Of a DNA stretch of 64,000 bases, positions 35,405 to 45,060 are shown one piece after another. A program made the translations under genes and the position numbers. Origin of the DNA: Aurantimicrobium sp. INA4 (GTDB taxonomy: Bacteria > Actinomycetota > Actinomycetes > Actinomycetales > Microbacteriaceae). The stretch lies in NCBI RefSeq assembly GCF_027924525.1, contig NZ_AP027040.1, positions 372,001 through 436,000 of the forward strand, in the 5' to 3' direction. Position 1 is the first letter of the stretch. Each line of letters begins with the position of its first letter. The notes under the pieces were generated by a model that was not told the origin of the DNA, ran no database searches, and saw only the letters and a program-made list of their open reading frames with translations.

Positions 35405-36427
35405 GTGAGCGCAACGAATATTGGACTGGGTATGCCCCGCATACCCCGCCCCATGAAGACCCTGGTTGAGATGCCGTCGCCGAACCCCAAGAAGGTTCTC
35501 CTGGCTTCTCCACGTGGTTATTGTGCTGGCGTTGACCGTGCAGTCATCACGGTAGAGAAGGCACTTGAAACCTACGGTGCACCCGTCTACGTGCGCAAAG
35601 AGATCGTTCACAACAAGTACGTAGTTTCAACCTTGGAAGAGGCAGGAGCCATTTTCGTCGACGAAGTCGATGAAGTTCCTGCGGGTTCACATCTCGTGTT
35701 CTCAGCTCACGGTGTCTCACCAGCGGTTGTGGCCAGCGCTGAAGCCAAGAACATGCAAACCATAGATGCCACCTGTCCGCTGGTGACGAAAGTTCACCGT
35801 GAAGCAGTGCGCTTTGCTCGCGACGATTATGAAATCCTTCTCATTGGGCATGTCGGCCACGAAGAGGTAGAAGGAACAGCAGGGGAAGCCCCGGACCATG
35901 TCACCATCGTGGATGGTCCTCACGCAGTTCCTGACATTGAGGTCAAAGACCCCAACAAAGTTGTCTGGTTGTCACAAACGACGTTGAGCGTGGACGAGAC
36001 CATGGAAACAGTGCGCCTGTTGCGTGAACGTTTCCCCAACTTGCAAGATCCCCCCAGTGACGACATTTGTTATGCCACCCAAAACCGTCAGATTGCCATC
36101 AAGAAGGTTGCAGCAAACTCTGACCTTGTCATTGTTGTTGGCTCAGCCAACTCATCAAACTCCGTGCGATTGGTGGAGGTAGCACTGGAATACGGAGCCA
36201 AGGCGTCTTATCGTGTTGATTTCGCCGATGAAATTCAGCAGGAATGGTTTGACGGAGTTTCCACAGTTGGGGTGACCAGCGGAGCATCTGTTCCCGAAGA
36301 GCTCGTTCAAGATGTGCTCACAGTGATTGCAACTGCCGGATATACCGACATCGAAGAAGTAAAGACAGCCGAAGAAGACCTGATCTTCTCTTTGCCTAAA
36401 GAACTGCGGCCAAAGCGCGCGAGCTAA
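35405..36427 (+). CDS. ispH: 4-hydroxy-3-methylbut-2-enyl diphosphate reductase (IspH)
   Basis: A [4Fe-4S] enzyme for the last step of the MEP isoprenoid pathway, giving isopentenyl and dimethylallyl diphosphates that UppS also uses. Cluster Cys are in [13 protein letters not shown] (Cys40), [12 protein letters not shown] and [28 protein letters not shown] holds substrate His. Length is 340 residues from GTG 35405. ATG 35432 or 35453 would give 331 or 324. The GTG is favoured by the TAAGCT box, but the N-terminal 25 residues are not conserved, so this is uncertain. Confidence 0.95.
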   Translation: MSATNIGLGMPRIPRPMKTLVEMPSPNPKKVLLASPRGYCAGVDRAVITVEKALETYGAPVYVRKEIVHNKYVVSTLEEAGAIFVDEVDEVPAGSHLVFSAHGVSPAVVASAEAKNMQTIDATCPLVTKVHREAVRFARDDYEILLIGHVGHEEVEGTAGEAPDHVTIVDGPHAVPDIEVKDPNKVVWLSQTTLSVDETMETVRLLRERFPNLQDPPSDDICYATQNRQIAIKKVAANSDLVIVVGSANSSNSVRLVEVALEYGAKASYRVDFADEIQQEWFDGVSTVGVTSGASVPEELVQDVLTVIATAGYTDIEEVKTAEEDLIFSLPKELRPKRAS

Positions 36428-36429
36428 AA

Positions 36430-36915
36430 CTACTTCGCAGAGTTCGCCATGTTGTTGATGGCTTCTTGGAATCCAGGGTCAGCCAACAACGAGATGAAGA
36501 TGCATGCGGTGGAAAGAATATTGGAGATAACTGCTCCAATAACTGGAACCCACCACGACTTCTTCTTTGCTTGCATGCGCTCGCGTGATTTCCAAACAAC
36601 TAAAGCAAGAATGACTGCCTGAATAGTGACGGCGATCCAACCCATTTGGGTGGCAAATGCCACACCTGTAAACGTGCCCATGTTGAAGTCGGGCATGAGG
36701 GTGTTGAGTTCATCAACGAGTGCGTTCATCACTGGGCGAGGGTTGATGTAATCAGCGAGGCCTGAAAAGACCGAATACACGCCAACGAAGATCAAACCCC
36801 AGGTAATGAATCGATCCAGAGCAAGGCTCCGCTCCTGCTTCTCCTCAGGAGTAAGCGGAGTCGGAGCCTGCTTGGAATCTTCAGGCTTGGGAGCCTGTGG
36901 TTTTTTATCTGACAA
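36430..36915 (-). CDS. DUF6264-like four-helix membrane protein
   Basis: A 161-residue membrane protein with a disordered N-terminus rich in Pro, Lys and Gln (1-30) and about three or four hydrophobic helices, including RFITWGLIFVGVYSVFSGLA, IAVTIQAVILALVVWKS and VPVIGAVISNILSTACIFIS. It lies between ispH and fbaA, in the place where a DUF6264 protein is often seen in Microbacteriaceae, but the family match is from memory and tentative. It follows fbaA's strand with a 3-base gap after the aldolase stop region. Confidence 0.6.
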   Translation of the reverse strand: MSDKKPQAPKPEDSKQAPTPLTPEEKQERSLALDRFITWGLIFVGVYSVFSGLADYINPRPVMNALVDELNTLMPDFNMGTFTGVAFATQMGWIAVTIQAVILALVVWKSRERMQAKKKSWWVPVIGAVISNILSTACIFISLLADPGFQEAINNMANSAK

Positions 36916-36918
36916 GAA

Positions 36919-37944
36919 TTACTTTCCGGAGTGGCCGGCAGAACCAAGCTGCTCGGTTGAGTGGACGACGCGTGCTGCCATGGCAGTCTCCGCGATCTTT
37001 CCCCAGGCGCGGGGGTCGTAGATCTTCTTGTTTCCTACTTCACCGTCAACCTTGAGCACACCGTCGTAGTTGCGGAACATGGTGTCTGCAACAGAACGGG
37101 TAAAGGCGTACTGTGTGTCAGTGTCGATGTTCATCTTGACTACACCGTTGGCTACGGCTTCAGCAATCTCTTCATCCGTTGAACCAGATCCACCGTGGAA
37201 TACGAGGTCGAAAGGCTTGGGGCCGGTGCCGAACTTGGTAGCTACACCTTCCTGGATGTCCTTGAGCAGTTCTGGACGGAGCTTGACGTTACCGGGCTTG
37301 TAGACACCGTGAACGTTTCCGAAGGTCATGGCGGCCATGTAGCGACCATTCTCTCCTAGACCAAGAGCTTCAACAGTCTTGATGCCGTCTTCCACGGTGG
37401 TGTAGAGGCTGTCGTTGATGTCGTGGGAGACACCGTCTTCTTCTCCACCAACAACACCGATCTCAACCTCGAGGATGGCGTGGATGTTCTTGGTCTTTGC
37501 CAGCATCATCTCGGCGATGTCGAGGTTTTCGGTCAGGGGCACTGCCGAGCCATCCCACATGTGGGACTGGAAGATGGGGTTGCGTCCTGCGCGAACTTCT
37601 TCTTCAGAAGCGTTGATCAAGGGGAGAACAAAGTCATCGAGAGCGTTCTTGGGGCAGTGGTCGGTGTGTAGTGCCACGGTGATGGGGTAGCTCTTTGCTA
37701 CTTCGTGAGCAAACTTCGCGAAAGCAAGTGCACCGGTTGCACGTGCCTTAACGGTGTGGCCTGCGAAGTAGTCAGCACCACCAGTGGTGACCTGGATGAT
37801 TCCGTCGGAACCTGCCTCGGTGAGGCCCTGAAGAACAGCGTTCAGTGTCTGAGAGCTCGAGACGTTGAATGCAGGGTAAGCAAAGCCTTTGGCTTTTGCT
37901 TTGTCGAGCATCTCTGCATACTGTTCCGGGGTTGCGACGGGCAT
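36919..37944 (-). CDS. fbaA: Class II fructose-bisphosphate aldolase
   Basis: A 341-residue zinc-dependent aldolase of glycolysis and gluconeogenesis. VALHTDHCPKNALDD supplies the catalytic Asp and first His ligand, LEVEIGVVGGEEDGV the second motif, and FGNVHGVYKPGNVKL and LVFHGGSGSTDEEI the later His ligand and phosphate loop. Length fits the class IIa form (about 340-360). It is divergent from glpX, a gluconeogenic partner acting on its product. Confidence 0.96.
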   Translation of the reverse strand: MPVATPEQYAEMLDKAKAKGFAYPAFNVSSSQTLNAVLQGLTEAGSDGIIQVTTGGADYFAGHTVKARATGALAFAKFAHEVAKSYPITVALHTDHCPKNALDDFVLPLINASEEEVRAGRNPIFQSHMWDGSAVPLTENLDIAEMMLAKTKNIHAILEVEIGVVGGEEDGVSHDINDSLYTTVEDGIKTVEALGLGENGRYMAAMTFGNVHGVYKPGNVKLRPELLKDIQEGVATKFGTGPKPFDLVFHGGSGSTDEEIAEAVANGVVKMNIDTDTQYAFTRSVADTMFRNYDGVLKVDGEVGNKKIYDPRAWGKIAETAMAARVVHSTEQLGSAGHSGK

Positions 37945-38089
37945 GTCATCTCCTTGATTCTGGCGCGAATATACGTGGGAAAGCGCCTCTCTAGTCTAAT
38001 CGGGATGTGAGGCCCCTCATTTATTGGTATTTCGCATCCAAATGTATTGCTGCGCGCTCGTCGAATAGAAGGTGACGCGCGTCGACGCC

Positions 38090-38095
38090 TAGGCT
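38090..38095 (+). promoter_or_regulatory. -10 box TAGGCT, leaderless start of glpX
   Basis: TAGGCT is followed by 6 bases and the GTG at 38102, the same arrangement as at 21442. No ribosome binding site is seen. Confidence 0.5.
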
Positions 38096-38101
38096 GAAAT
38101 C

Positions 38102-39094
38102 GTGACGTCAACGAATACAGGCATTTTGAACCTCCACCCCGACCGCAACCTAGGTATGGAATTGGTGCGCGCCACCGAAGCCGCCGCGATTCGCGCAGTG
38201 CCATTTATCGGCCATGGCGACAAGAATGCTGCTGACAAAGCAGCAGTCGACGCCATGCGTGCTTTTCTCTCCACGGTGAACTTTGAGGGCGTTGTCGTCA
38301 TTGGTGAGGGTGAAAAAGATGAAGCCCCCATGCTGTTTAACGGTGAGAAGGTGGGAACCGGACGAGGTCCTGCCTGCGATATTGCCGTAGACCCCATCGA
38401 CGGCACCAGCCTGACGGCTGCGGGCCGCCAGAACGCAGTCTCCGTCATCGCCGTCTCTGACCGTGGCACCATGCTGGATGCCTCCTCCGTTTTTTATATG
38501 AACAAAATCGTCACCGGTGAAGCAGGCGTTGGCGTTGTTGATATTCGTAAGCCCATTGGTGAAAACATTCGTGCGCTGGCCAAAGCGATGGGTAAGCCAG
38601 TTGGCGACATTCGCGTCGCCATTCTTGACCGCCCACGTCACGAGGGTCTTATTCAGGAAATCCGCGATGCTGGGGCCGGAACACGCTTGCTGCTGGACGG
38701 TGATGTTGCTGGTGGTATCAACGCAGCCCGCTACGAGTCACGCATTGATATGTGTGTCGGTATCGGTGGAAGCCCCGAAGGTGTGGTCACCGCCTGCGCC
38801 ATCAAGGCGCTCGGTGGCCAGATTCAAACCATGCTGGCTCCCAAGGATGACGAAGAGATGCAGCGCGGTATTGATGCTGGCCTCAAGTTTGATCATGTCT
38901 ATGACCAAGACAGCTTGGTCACCAGTGACAACACCTTCTTTGTTGCTACCGGCGTAACCGATGGTGGTCTGGTTGAAGGTGTTCGCCGTAAGGGGCCGAT
39001 TATCCGCACAGACAGCATCATTTTGCGAGGCAAGTCTGGCACCATCCGTCGCGTGCAGACGGACTACCGCGCAGATCGCTGGCTCGAGGTCTAA
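38102..39094 (+). CDS. glpX: Class II fructose-1,6-bisphosphatase (GlpX)
   Basis: A 330-residue phosphatase of gluconeogenesis. Metal-binding motifs are VIGEGEKDEAPML (near residue 62) and AVDPIDGTSLTAAGRQNA (near 99), both of the Li+-sensitive phosphatase type; GIGGSPEGVVTACAIKALGG lies near 220. The GTG start at 38102 is supported by the TAGGCT box. The end overlaps the convergent MFS gene by 4 bases. Confidence 0.96.
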   Translation: MTSTNTGILNLHPDRNLGMELVRATEAAAIRAVPFIGHGDKNAADKAAVDAMRAFLSTVNFEGVVVIGEGEKDEAPMLFNGEKVGTGRGPACDIAVDPIDGTSLTAAGRQNAVSVIAVSDRGTMLDASSVFYMNKIVTGEAGVGVVDIRKPIGENIRALAKAMGKPVGDIRVAILDRPRHEGLIQEIRDAGAGTRLLLDGDVAGGINAARYESRIDMCVGIGGSPEGVVTACAIKALGGQIQTMLAPKDDEEMQRGIDAGLKFDHVYDQDSLVTSDNTFFVATGVTDGGLVEGVRRKGPIIRTDSIILRGKSGTIRRVQTDYRADRWLEV

Positions 39095-40326
39095 ACCTTC
39101 GAGTGAAGTTCTACGTCAACCGTTCGGTTGCGACGCAGAATCACTGCGGCCGGCACGTTCAGTGCAACAGAGACAACCAACAGAGTAATTAGTACAACTG
39201 TCCAGCTACTGGTTGAACCATACAGAATTCCCATGAGTGGCGGAGCCAGGGCTGCGCTGAGATAGGCAACAATCTGAGCGAATCCGCTCAGTGCCATAGA
39301 ACTTCTGACGTTTTCTGTTCGCAGATTCACCAGGGTCAGAGCCAGTGGAAACTCAAGACATCCTGTTCCGACGATGGCGACCCACAACCAAATCAGATGA
39401 TCGGGTGCAAAAAGTAGGCCGAGATATCCCACGAGATAAAACACACTGGAGATTGTGACAAGCCAGTGAGCATGTTTCCCCATGCGCTTCGCTAGCCCTG
39501 GAACAACAAATGCTAGGGGTAAACCAATTCCAGCAAAGAGGGCAAGCAGCGCCCCGCTTTGTGCCGGGGTCACACCGGCAATATCAATCAAGATCACGGG
39601 CATCCAGGCATACATGGCATAACCGGTAATGGAAGACACGGCCAAGACGATGCCCACAGACCACGCTGTGGGGGAATGCCACGGGTGGACTCTGCGCACA
39701 AGGGGAGCGGCTTCGGGAGCATCAAAGCTGGAGTCTTTGCGGTGTGAGCGGTATTCCACAACCCATGGAATCAGGGCAAGGATGGCAAAGATTGCCCATT
39801 GCAATAGAGATCCTCGCCATGTCACAACGTGTGCAACCGGAACTGCAATCAGTGCAGGTAAGAAGGCGCTAATAGACATGACCGACATATAGATGGCCGT
39901 CATAGTGCTGACGCGATCTGGGAAATACTTCCTCACTGCGGGTGGCATGGCGACGTTGGCAAAGCCCATACCAACCAGAGCAGTGAGGGCTCCAAAAGCC
40001 AAGGTCTGCCAGTTTACAGAGAATGCGCGAAGAATGTGTCCTGCAATCATCAAGACAAGCGCCAGGATGAGTGTGCGCTCAATACCGATGCGCTTTTCAA
40101 TTCGGGGAGTGAAGATACCTCCAGCGGCAAAGCTCAGAGGCGCAATGGCTCCGAGCAAGGCAATAGCTGCAGTGTTGAGCTCATAGGTAGCGCTGATTTC
40201 AGGAATGAGCGGAGAGAGCCCTGCCACAGCTGCACGCATACTGAACGCAACGAGAACAATGCCCGCAAACGCTAAAACGCGCCCGGCGAGCAAAGCGCGG
40301 GGCGCGTTAGAAGCTGGGGAACTCAC
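39091..40326 (-). CDS. MFS transporter, CynX/NimT family
   Basis: A 411-residue integral membrane protein with 12 predicted helices. RAAVAGLSPLIPEISATYEL at the N-terminus is typical of the CynX/NimT group, which holds cyanate and 2-nitroimidazole transporters. The loop between halves (YRSHRKDSSFDAPEAAP) is cytoplasmic. The substrate cannot be read from sequence; cyanate is only a family label, and no cyanase is in the window. Confidence 0.83.
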   Translation of the reverse strand: MSSPASNAPRALLAGRVLAFAGIVLVAFSMRAAVAGLSPLIPEISATYELNTAAIALLGAIAPLSFAAGGIFTPRIEKRIGIERTLILALVLMIAGHILRAFSVNWQTLAFGALTALVGMGFANVAMPPAVRKYFPDRVSTMTAIYMSVMSISAFLPALIAVPVAHVVTWRGSLLQWAIFAILALIPWVVEYRSHRKDSSFDAPEAAPLVRRVHPWHSPTAWSVGIVLAVSSITGYAMYAWMPVILIDIAGVTPAQSGALLALFAGIGLPLAFVVPGLAKRMGKHAHWLVTISSVFYLVGYLGLLFAPDHLIWLWVAIVGTGCLEFPLALTLVNLRTENVRSSMALSGFAQIVAYLSAALAPPLMGILYGSTSSWTVVLITLLVVSVALNVPAAVILRRNRTVDVELHSKV

Positions 40327-40341
40327 GTTCCCATCATGGCA

Positions 40342-41574
40342 CTAGCTCGCTTCAGGCTTGTCATCAGTGTCCACGAGCTCGCCTGCAGTAAGAGGTTTGG
40401 GAGCTTCATGAACCTCGATACCTTCGGGCAAGATCTTGGTGGGATCGATGCCCGGGAATTTGCGAGCTGTTGAAAGCACGCGAGTTTCGAGTGAGGAAAT
40501 AAAGCCGTTGTAGTGCTTGACCGTGTTCTCGATTGCCTTACGCAGATCTTCAGTGTGCTTAGTCATGGTGCTGAGTCTGCTGTAGAGCTCAATACCGAGG
40601 TCAAAGAGTTTCTTTGCTTCATCGGTGACAACCTGCTGCTGCCAGGTGTAGGAAACAGTTTTGAGTACTGCCCAGAGGTTGACGGGGGAGGCGAGAGCTA
40701 CGCGCTTACCAAAGGCGTAATCCAGCAATGTGGGGTCTGCCTCCAATGCTGAGGCCAGCAGAGACTCACTAGGAATGAACGCGAGAACAAACTCTGGACT
40801 GAAATCGAATCCACTCCAGTAGCTCTTGGAGCTCAGGGCATCAACGTGGGAGCGAACAGCCTTGACGTGCGCTTTCATGAGGCTTTCACGGCGGGCTGCT
40901 TCCTCACCAGTTGCGGTGACAGGTATCTGGCTCGCTTCCAAGTACGAATTGAAAGGTACTTTTGCATCAATCACGATGGTCTTGCCGCCAGGAAGATTAA
41001 TGACCATATCTGGGCGGATGGTTCCACCATCCGTTGTCATGGTCGTTTGAGTATCAAAGTCCACGTGGGCAGTCAGGCCGGCAACCTCAACGAGGCGGCG
41101 AAGCTGTGCTTCACCCCAGGTGCCTCTGACGCTGTTAGAGCTCAAGGCTGAAGCAAGTGATTGCGTTGTCGCCCGAAGCTCTTCACCGAACTGACGAGAT
41201 TGGCTGAGTTGCTGAGCAATTTGGCCATATTGTTCCTGGCGTTGATTTTCCAGATCGTTGACCTTGGTTTGCATCGCCTGCAAGGTCTCTTTCACGGGGG
41301 CGAGAGCTTCAAGAACTTTATGTTCCTCCTGAGCGCGGGCAGCATCATCTGCTTGCCTGCGGTCGTTCGCCTCACGCAGTTCAGAAAGCATGCGCTCTAG
41401 AGTCTGGATTTGCTCGTCTTTACCGGCAAGGCGGGCTTCGGCAGTTGCAGCACGGACGGCCAAATCTCCAGAATCACTCGGTAGTGATTTGCGTGATCGC
41501 AAAGCCCAACCGATGGCAATACCAGCGATGAGCCCTGCAATTAATCCCAGAACCAGAAAGAGAGTGAAGTCCAT
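40342..41574 (-). CDS. rmuC: DNA recombination protein RmuC
   Basis: A 410-residue protein with an N-terminal transmembrane helix (residues 4-26), a long coiled coil (about 40-155, rich in Glu, Gln, Arg) and a nuclease-like domain. GTWGEAQLRRLVEVAGL and IVIDAKVPFNSYLEA are the family motifs, and VLAFIPSESLLASALE is conserved. RmuC limits sequence inversions at short repeats, which may matter in a genome with a large repetitive gene. It is divergent from mmsA. Confidence 0.93.
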   Translation of the reverse strand: MDFTLFLVLGLIAGLIAGIAIGWALRSRKSLPSDSGDLAVRAATAEARLAGKDEQIQTLERMLSELREANDRRQADDAARAQEEHKVLEALAPVKETLQAMQTKVNDLENQRQEQYGQIAQQLSQSRQFGEELRATTQSLASALSSNSVRGTWGEAQLRRLVEVAGLTAHVDFDTQTTMTTDGGTIRPDMVINLPGGKTIVIDAKVPFNSYLEASQIPVTATGEEAARRESLMKAHVKAVRSHVDALSSKSYWSGFDFSPEFVLAFIPSESLLASALEADPTLLDYAFGKRVALASPVNLWAVLKTVSYTWQQQVVTDEAKKLFDLGIELYSRLSTMTKHTEDLRKAIENTVKHYNGFISSLETRVLSTARKFPGIDPTKILPEGIEVHEAPKPLTAGELVDTDDKPEAS

Positions 41575-41584
41575 GTATTTAGTG

Positions 41585-41626
41585 TGTCAGCAGGTACTGA
41601 CATTTCCCGGTCGCCACGGCTAGAGT
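41585..41626 (+). promoter_or_regulatory. mmsA promoter with overlapping inverted repeat
   Basis: CTGACA (41597-41602) and TAGAGT (41621-41626) form a good -35/-10 pair at 18 bases. TGTCAG-N6-CTGACA (41585-41602) is a perfect 6-base inverted repeat that includes the -35 box, a candidate operator. AGAAGGA before the ATG at 41654 is the ribosome binding site. Confidence 0.5.
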
Positions 41627-41653
41627 AGGTACGCACAGAAGGAACTGATATTT

Positions 41654-43150
41654 ATGTCGCAACTCCCCGTTGTTTCTCACTGGATTGATGGGGCAGAGTG
41701 CCCCTCCACGTCCGGTCGTACCGCTCCTGTTTATGACCCAGCTCTTGGTGAAATCACCAAAGAGGTTGCGTTAGCAAATCAGGCGGAAATCAATGCAGCA
41801 ATTGCTTCCGCAAAAGCTGCTTTTCCCGAATGGCGTGACTCCTCTCTCGCCAAACGTCAACAGGTTATTTTCAAGTTCCGTGAGCTGCTCAACGAGCGCA
41901 AGGGTGAACTCGCAGAAATCATCACCAGCGAGCATGGCAAGGTTCTTTCGGACGCCATGGGTGAAATCACTCGTGGCCAGGAAGTGGTCGAGTTTGCCTG
42001 CGGCATCAACCAGATGCTCAAGGGTGAATACTCCGAAAACGCCTCCACGGGCGTTGATGTTTACTCAACTCGTCAGCCACTTGGAGTTGTAGGAGTGATC
42101 TCTCCTTTCAACTTCCCCGCTATGGTTCCCATGTGGTTCTTCCCTGTTGCTATTGCCGCAGGTAACACTGTTGTCTTGAAGCCTTCAGAAAAAGACCCTT
42201 CTGCAGCCATCTGGCTCGCCAAACTTCTCAAGGAAGCTGGTCTTCCTGACGGTGTCTTCAACGTTCTCAACGGTGACAAGGAATCCGTCGACGGACTTCT
42301 CGAGCACCCCGATGTTCAGGCCATCTCTTTCGTGGGATCCACACCTATTGCGAAGTATGTCTACGAAACCGGCGCCAAGAACGGTAAGCGAGTTCAAGCT
42401 CTCGGTGGCGCCAAGAACCACATGCTTGTTCTCCCCGATGCAGATCTCGACCTCGTAGCCGACTCAGCCATCAACGCTGGATTCGGTTCTGCCGGTGAGC
42501 GTTGCATGGCAATCTCGGTTGTTGTGGCTGTTGAACCAGTTGCCGACCCACTGATTGAGAAGATTGTGGAGCGCATGGGCAAGCTCACTACCGGTGATGG
42601 TCGTCGTAACTGTGACATGGGACCTTTGGTTACTGAGGTTCACCGTGACAAGGTTGCTTCTTACATCGATATTGCCAAAGCAGATGGTGCGACAGTTGTT
42701 GTCGACGGCCGCGAACAAGAATTTGACGGCGCTGCCGGCGGATTCTGGCTCGGCCCCACCCTCATCGACAACGTTCCCACCACCTCCAAGGTCTACACCG
42801 AGGAAATCTTCGGCCCTGTGCTCTCCATCGTTCGCGTGAAGAGCTACGACGAGGGTGTTGAGCTCATCAACAACGGTGCGTTCGGTAACGGAACCGCGAT
42901 CTTCACCAACGATGGTGGTGCAGCTCGTCGCTTCCAGAACGAGATAGAGGTCGGCATGATCGGCATCAACGTGCCGATTCCTGTGCCTGTGGCTTACTAC
43001 TCCTTCGGTGGTTGGAAGAACTCACTGTTCGGTGACACCAAGGCACACGGCGCTGAAGGGGTTCACTTCTTCACCCGTGGCAAGGCCATCACCAGCCGCT
43101 GGCTCGACCCCAGCCATGGAGGCATCAACCTGGGCTTCCCGCAGAACTAA
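41654..43150 (+). CDS. mmsA: CoA-acylating methylmalonate-semialdehyde dehydrogenase
   Basis: A 498-residue aldehyde dehydrogenase of the MmsA type, making propionyl-CoA or acetyl-CoA from (methyl)malonate semialdehyde in valine and inositol breakdown. The catalytic Cys is in GSAGERCMAISVVVAV; the usual Glu of other ALDHs (LELGGK) is changed to QALGGAKNHMLVLPDA, as is typical of this CoA-dependent branch. PFNFPAMVPMWFFPVAIAAG is the cofactor motif. No mmsB or other pathway partner is beside it. Confidence 0.93.
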   Translation: MSQLPVVSHWIDGAECPSTSGRTAPVYDPALGEITKEVALANQAEINAAIASAKAAFPEWRDSSLAKRQQVIFKFRELLNERKGELAEIITSEHGKVLSDAMGEITRGQEVVEFACGINQMLKGEYSENASTGVDVYSTRQPLGVVGVISPFNFPAMVPMWFFPVAIAAGNTVVLKPSEKDPSAAIWLAKLLKEAGLPDGVFNVLNGDKESVDGLLEHPDVQAISFVGSTPIAKYVYETGAKNGKRVQALGGAKNHMLVLPDADLDLVADSAINAGFGSAGERCMAISVVVAVEPVADPLIEKIVERMGKLTTGDGRRNCDMGPLVTEVHRDKVASYIDIAKADGATVVVDGREQEFDGAAGGFWLGPTLIDNVPTTSKVYTEEIFGPVLSIVRVKSYDEGVELINNGAFGNGTAIFTNDGGAARRFQNEIEVGMIGINVPIPVPVAYYSFGGWKNSLFGDTKAHGAEGVHFFTRGKAITSRWLDPSHGGINLGFPQN

Positions 43151-43156
43151 GCATTC

Positions 43157-43750
43157 ATGCCAGCGACCACCGAAGTTTCACGACCTCGGTGGTCGCTGAG
43201 CGCTGTTTTATGGATTTGTGTGTTGGCCATCATGGCTGGTTTCCAAACCTGGCGGGGGGCATATGTTGATGGGGCGTTGTTCTTTGCCTTAGTGGCAATG
43301 CTGATTATTGATCGGCTTACTGGCGGCCGCATCATTTTGTTGAAACAACCCGTGGTGGCTCCCAAGATAGTTATCTTGGCTATCACTGGAGTTTTGGGAC
43401 TCGTCCTAGTTCTTGCCCCTCGGCACAGCTGGATCGATTTGGTTGCTTTGGTGGCCATTGGAGTCACTGTTCTTATCGTTGCCTGGGCGCCAACCCCTGA
43501 ACGCCCTGAGCGCTCCCACACCTCGCTGCTGCGTTCAATGTGGTTTTGGTCGATGGCGGCAGTGGCATTGTGCGTCTGGGAGGCAACCGCCTTTGTGTTG
43601 AGCGTGACCGTCCCAGATGGGATCGACATGTTTCCGACAATCTCTGTGCTTCTTGACCCGTTCGTAGAAAACATCTGGGGCCGGATTGTTTTTGTTGGAT
43701 TGTGGCTTGCTGCCGGCTTAGGTCTCCTCCAGTTGTGGAGGAAGCCATGA
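43157..43750 (+). CDS. Multi-pass membrane protein of unknown function
   Basis: A 197-residue protein with about five hydrophobic helices, among them LWICVLAIMAGFQTW, IVILAITGVLGLVLVLAP, LVALVAIGVTVLIVAW and IVFVGLWLAAGLGLLQLW, and short loops with a few charged residues (PTPERPERSH). No family is recognised. It begins 6 bases after mmsA and overlaps the next small membrane gene by 4 bases (ATGA), so these two are probably translated together. Confidence 0.7.
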   Translation: MPATTEVSRPRWSLSAVLWICVLAIMAGFQTWRGAYVDGALFFALVAMLIIDRLTGGRIILLKQPVVAPKIVILAITGVLGLVLVLAPRHSWIDLVALVAIGVTVLIVAWAPTPERPERSHTSLLRSMWFWSMAAVALCVWEATAFVLSVTVPDGIDMFPTISVLLDPFVENIWGRIVFVGLWLAAGLGLLQLWRKP

Positions 43751-43965
43751 TGTGGAATCTCGTTGCGTTCGGTTATCTCGTGATAGTCCTCACAGCAATT
43801 GCCGTTGAGATTTATGCTCAGAGAAAACCTCATGTCATTGCCCCACTGGGGGACATGCTCGATCACGTCATGAAGTCACGAACTACCAGAGTTGCCGTCA
43901 TTGCGGCATGGTGGTGGTTTGGTTGGCACTTTGCCTTTGCTGAAACTGTCCAGTTGACTCTCTAG
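43747..43965 (+). CDS. Small membrane protein, DUF6186-like
   Basis: A 72-residue protein with two hydrophobic helices (about 3-21, WNLVAFGYLVIVLTAIAVE, and about 48-66, VAVIAAWWWFGWHFAF) around a polar loop ending HVMKSRTTR. The pattern recalls DUF6186 of actinobacteria, tentatively. The ATG at 43747 overlaps the previous stop, ruling out the longer frame from 43702. It lies 21 bases before ychF. Confidence 0.6.
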   Translation: MMWNLVAFGYLVIVLTAIAVEIYAQRKPHVIAPLGDMLDHVMKSRTTRVAVIAAWWWFGWHFAFAETVQLTL

Positions 43966-43986
43966 TGCCCGGTACGCTTAACCCTT

Positions 43987-45060
43987 GTGGCTCTAACTAT
44001 CGGAATCGTCGGACTGCCCAACGTAGGCAAGTCCACCCTCTTTAATGCACTGACCAAAAACCAGGTTCTCGCGGCGAACTATCCCTTCGCAACAATTGAA
44101 CCCAACATTGGTGTGGTCAACCTCCCTGATGCGCGCTTGAACAAGCTGGCTGAAATCTTTGGCAGCCAGCAGCTGTTGCCAGCTGCGGTGTCCTTTGTTG
44201 ACATCGCCGGCATTGTGAAGGGGGCCTCCGAGGGTGAAGGTCTGGGAAACAAGTTCCTGGCCAACATTCGTGAGGCAGACGCCATTGCCCAGGTAGTTCG
44301 CGGATTCTCTGACCACGACGTTGTTCACGTTGATGGCAAGATTTCTCCCGCAAGTGACCTGGAGACCATCAATACCGAGCTCATTCTTGCTGACCTAGAA
44401 ACCTTGGAAAAGGCAATCACGCGCCTCGAGAAGGAAGTCAAAGCGAAGAAGGCAGAACCTGCAGCCCTTGAGGCGGCCGTTGAAGCGCAAAAGGTGCTTA
44501 ACGAAGGCAAGCTTCTCTCTGTTTCTGGCATCGATCTTGCCCCCATCAAGGATCTTGGTCTCATGACTGCGAAGCCGGTGATCTTCGTATTCAACGTGGA
44601 TGAGTCTGTGTTGACCGATGAAGCGAAGCGCGCTGAATTGGCTGCTCTGGTTACTCCTGCGAAGGCAGTGTTCTTGGATGCCAAACTTGAATCTGAACTT
44701 ATTGATCTTTCTCCAGAAGATGCTGCTGAATTGCTAGCCTCCACAGGTCAGGAAGAGTCCGGCTTGGATCAACTCGCTCGTATTGGCTTTGACACCCTCG
44801 GTCTGCAGACCTATCTCACCGCGGGTCCTAAAGAAGCTCGTGCGTGGACCATTGGTAAGGGCTGGAAAGCTCCCCAAGCAGCCGGTGTGATCCACACTGA
44901 CTTTGAAAAGGGTTTCATCAAAGCTGAAATCATCTCCTTTGAGGACCTCGTTGAGACCGGTTCTGTTGCGGAAGCTCGCGCCAAAGGCAAGGCCCGCATG
45001 GAAGGTAAGGACTACGTTATGCAAGATGGCGACGTGGTCGAATTCCGCTTCAATGTCTAA
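43987..45060 (+). CDS. ychF: Redox-regulated ATPase YchF
   Basis: A 357-residue Obg-family P-loop protein that prefers ATP to GTP. G1 is GLPNVGKSTLFNALT (residues 8-22), DIAGIVKGASEGEGLG is G3 with its switch region, and NVDE stands where G4 is NKxD in true GTPases, matching the ATP specificity. The C-terminal TGS domain has GVIHTDFEKGFIKAEIISFEDL. The GTG start at 43987 fits the family N-terminus. YchF binds ribosomes and modulates stress responses. The end overlaps the next gene by 8 bases. Confidence 0.96.
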   Translation: MALTIGIVGLPNVGKSTLFNALTKNQVLAANYPFATIEPNIGVVNLPDARLNKLAEIFGSQQLLPAAVSFVDIAGIVKGASEGEGLGNKFLANIREADAIAQVVRGFSDHDVVHVDGKISPASDLETINTELILADLETLEKAITRLEKEVKAKKAEPAALEAAVEAQKVLNEGKLLSVSGIDLAPIKDLGLMTAKPVIFVFNVDESVLTDEAKRAELAALVTPAKAVFLDAKLESELIDLSPEDAAELLASTGQEESGLDQLARIGFDTLGLQTYLTAGPKEARAWTIGKGWKAPQAAGVIHTDFEKGFIKAEIISFEDLVETGSVAEARAKGKARMEGKDYVMQDGDVVEFRFNV

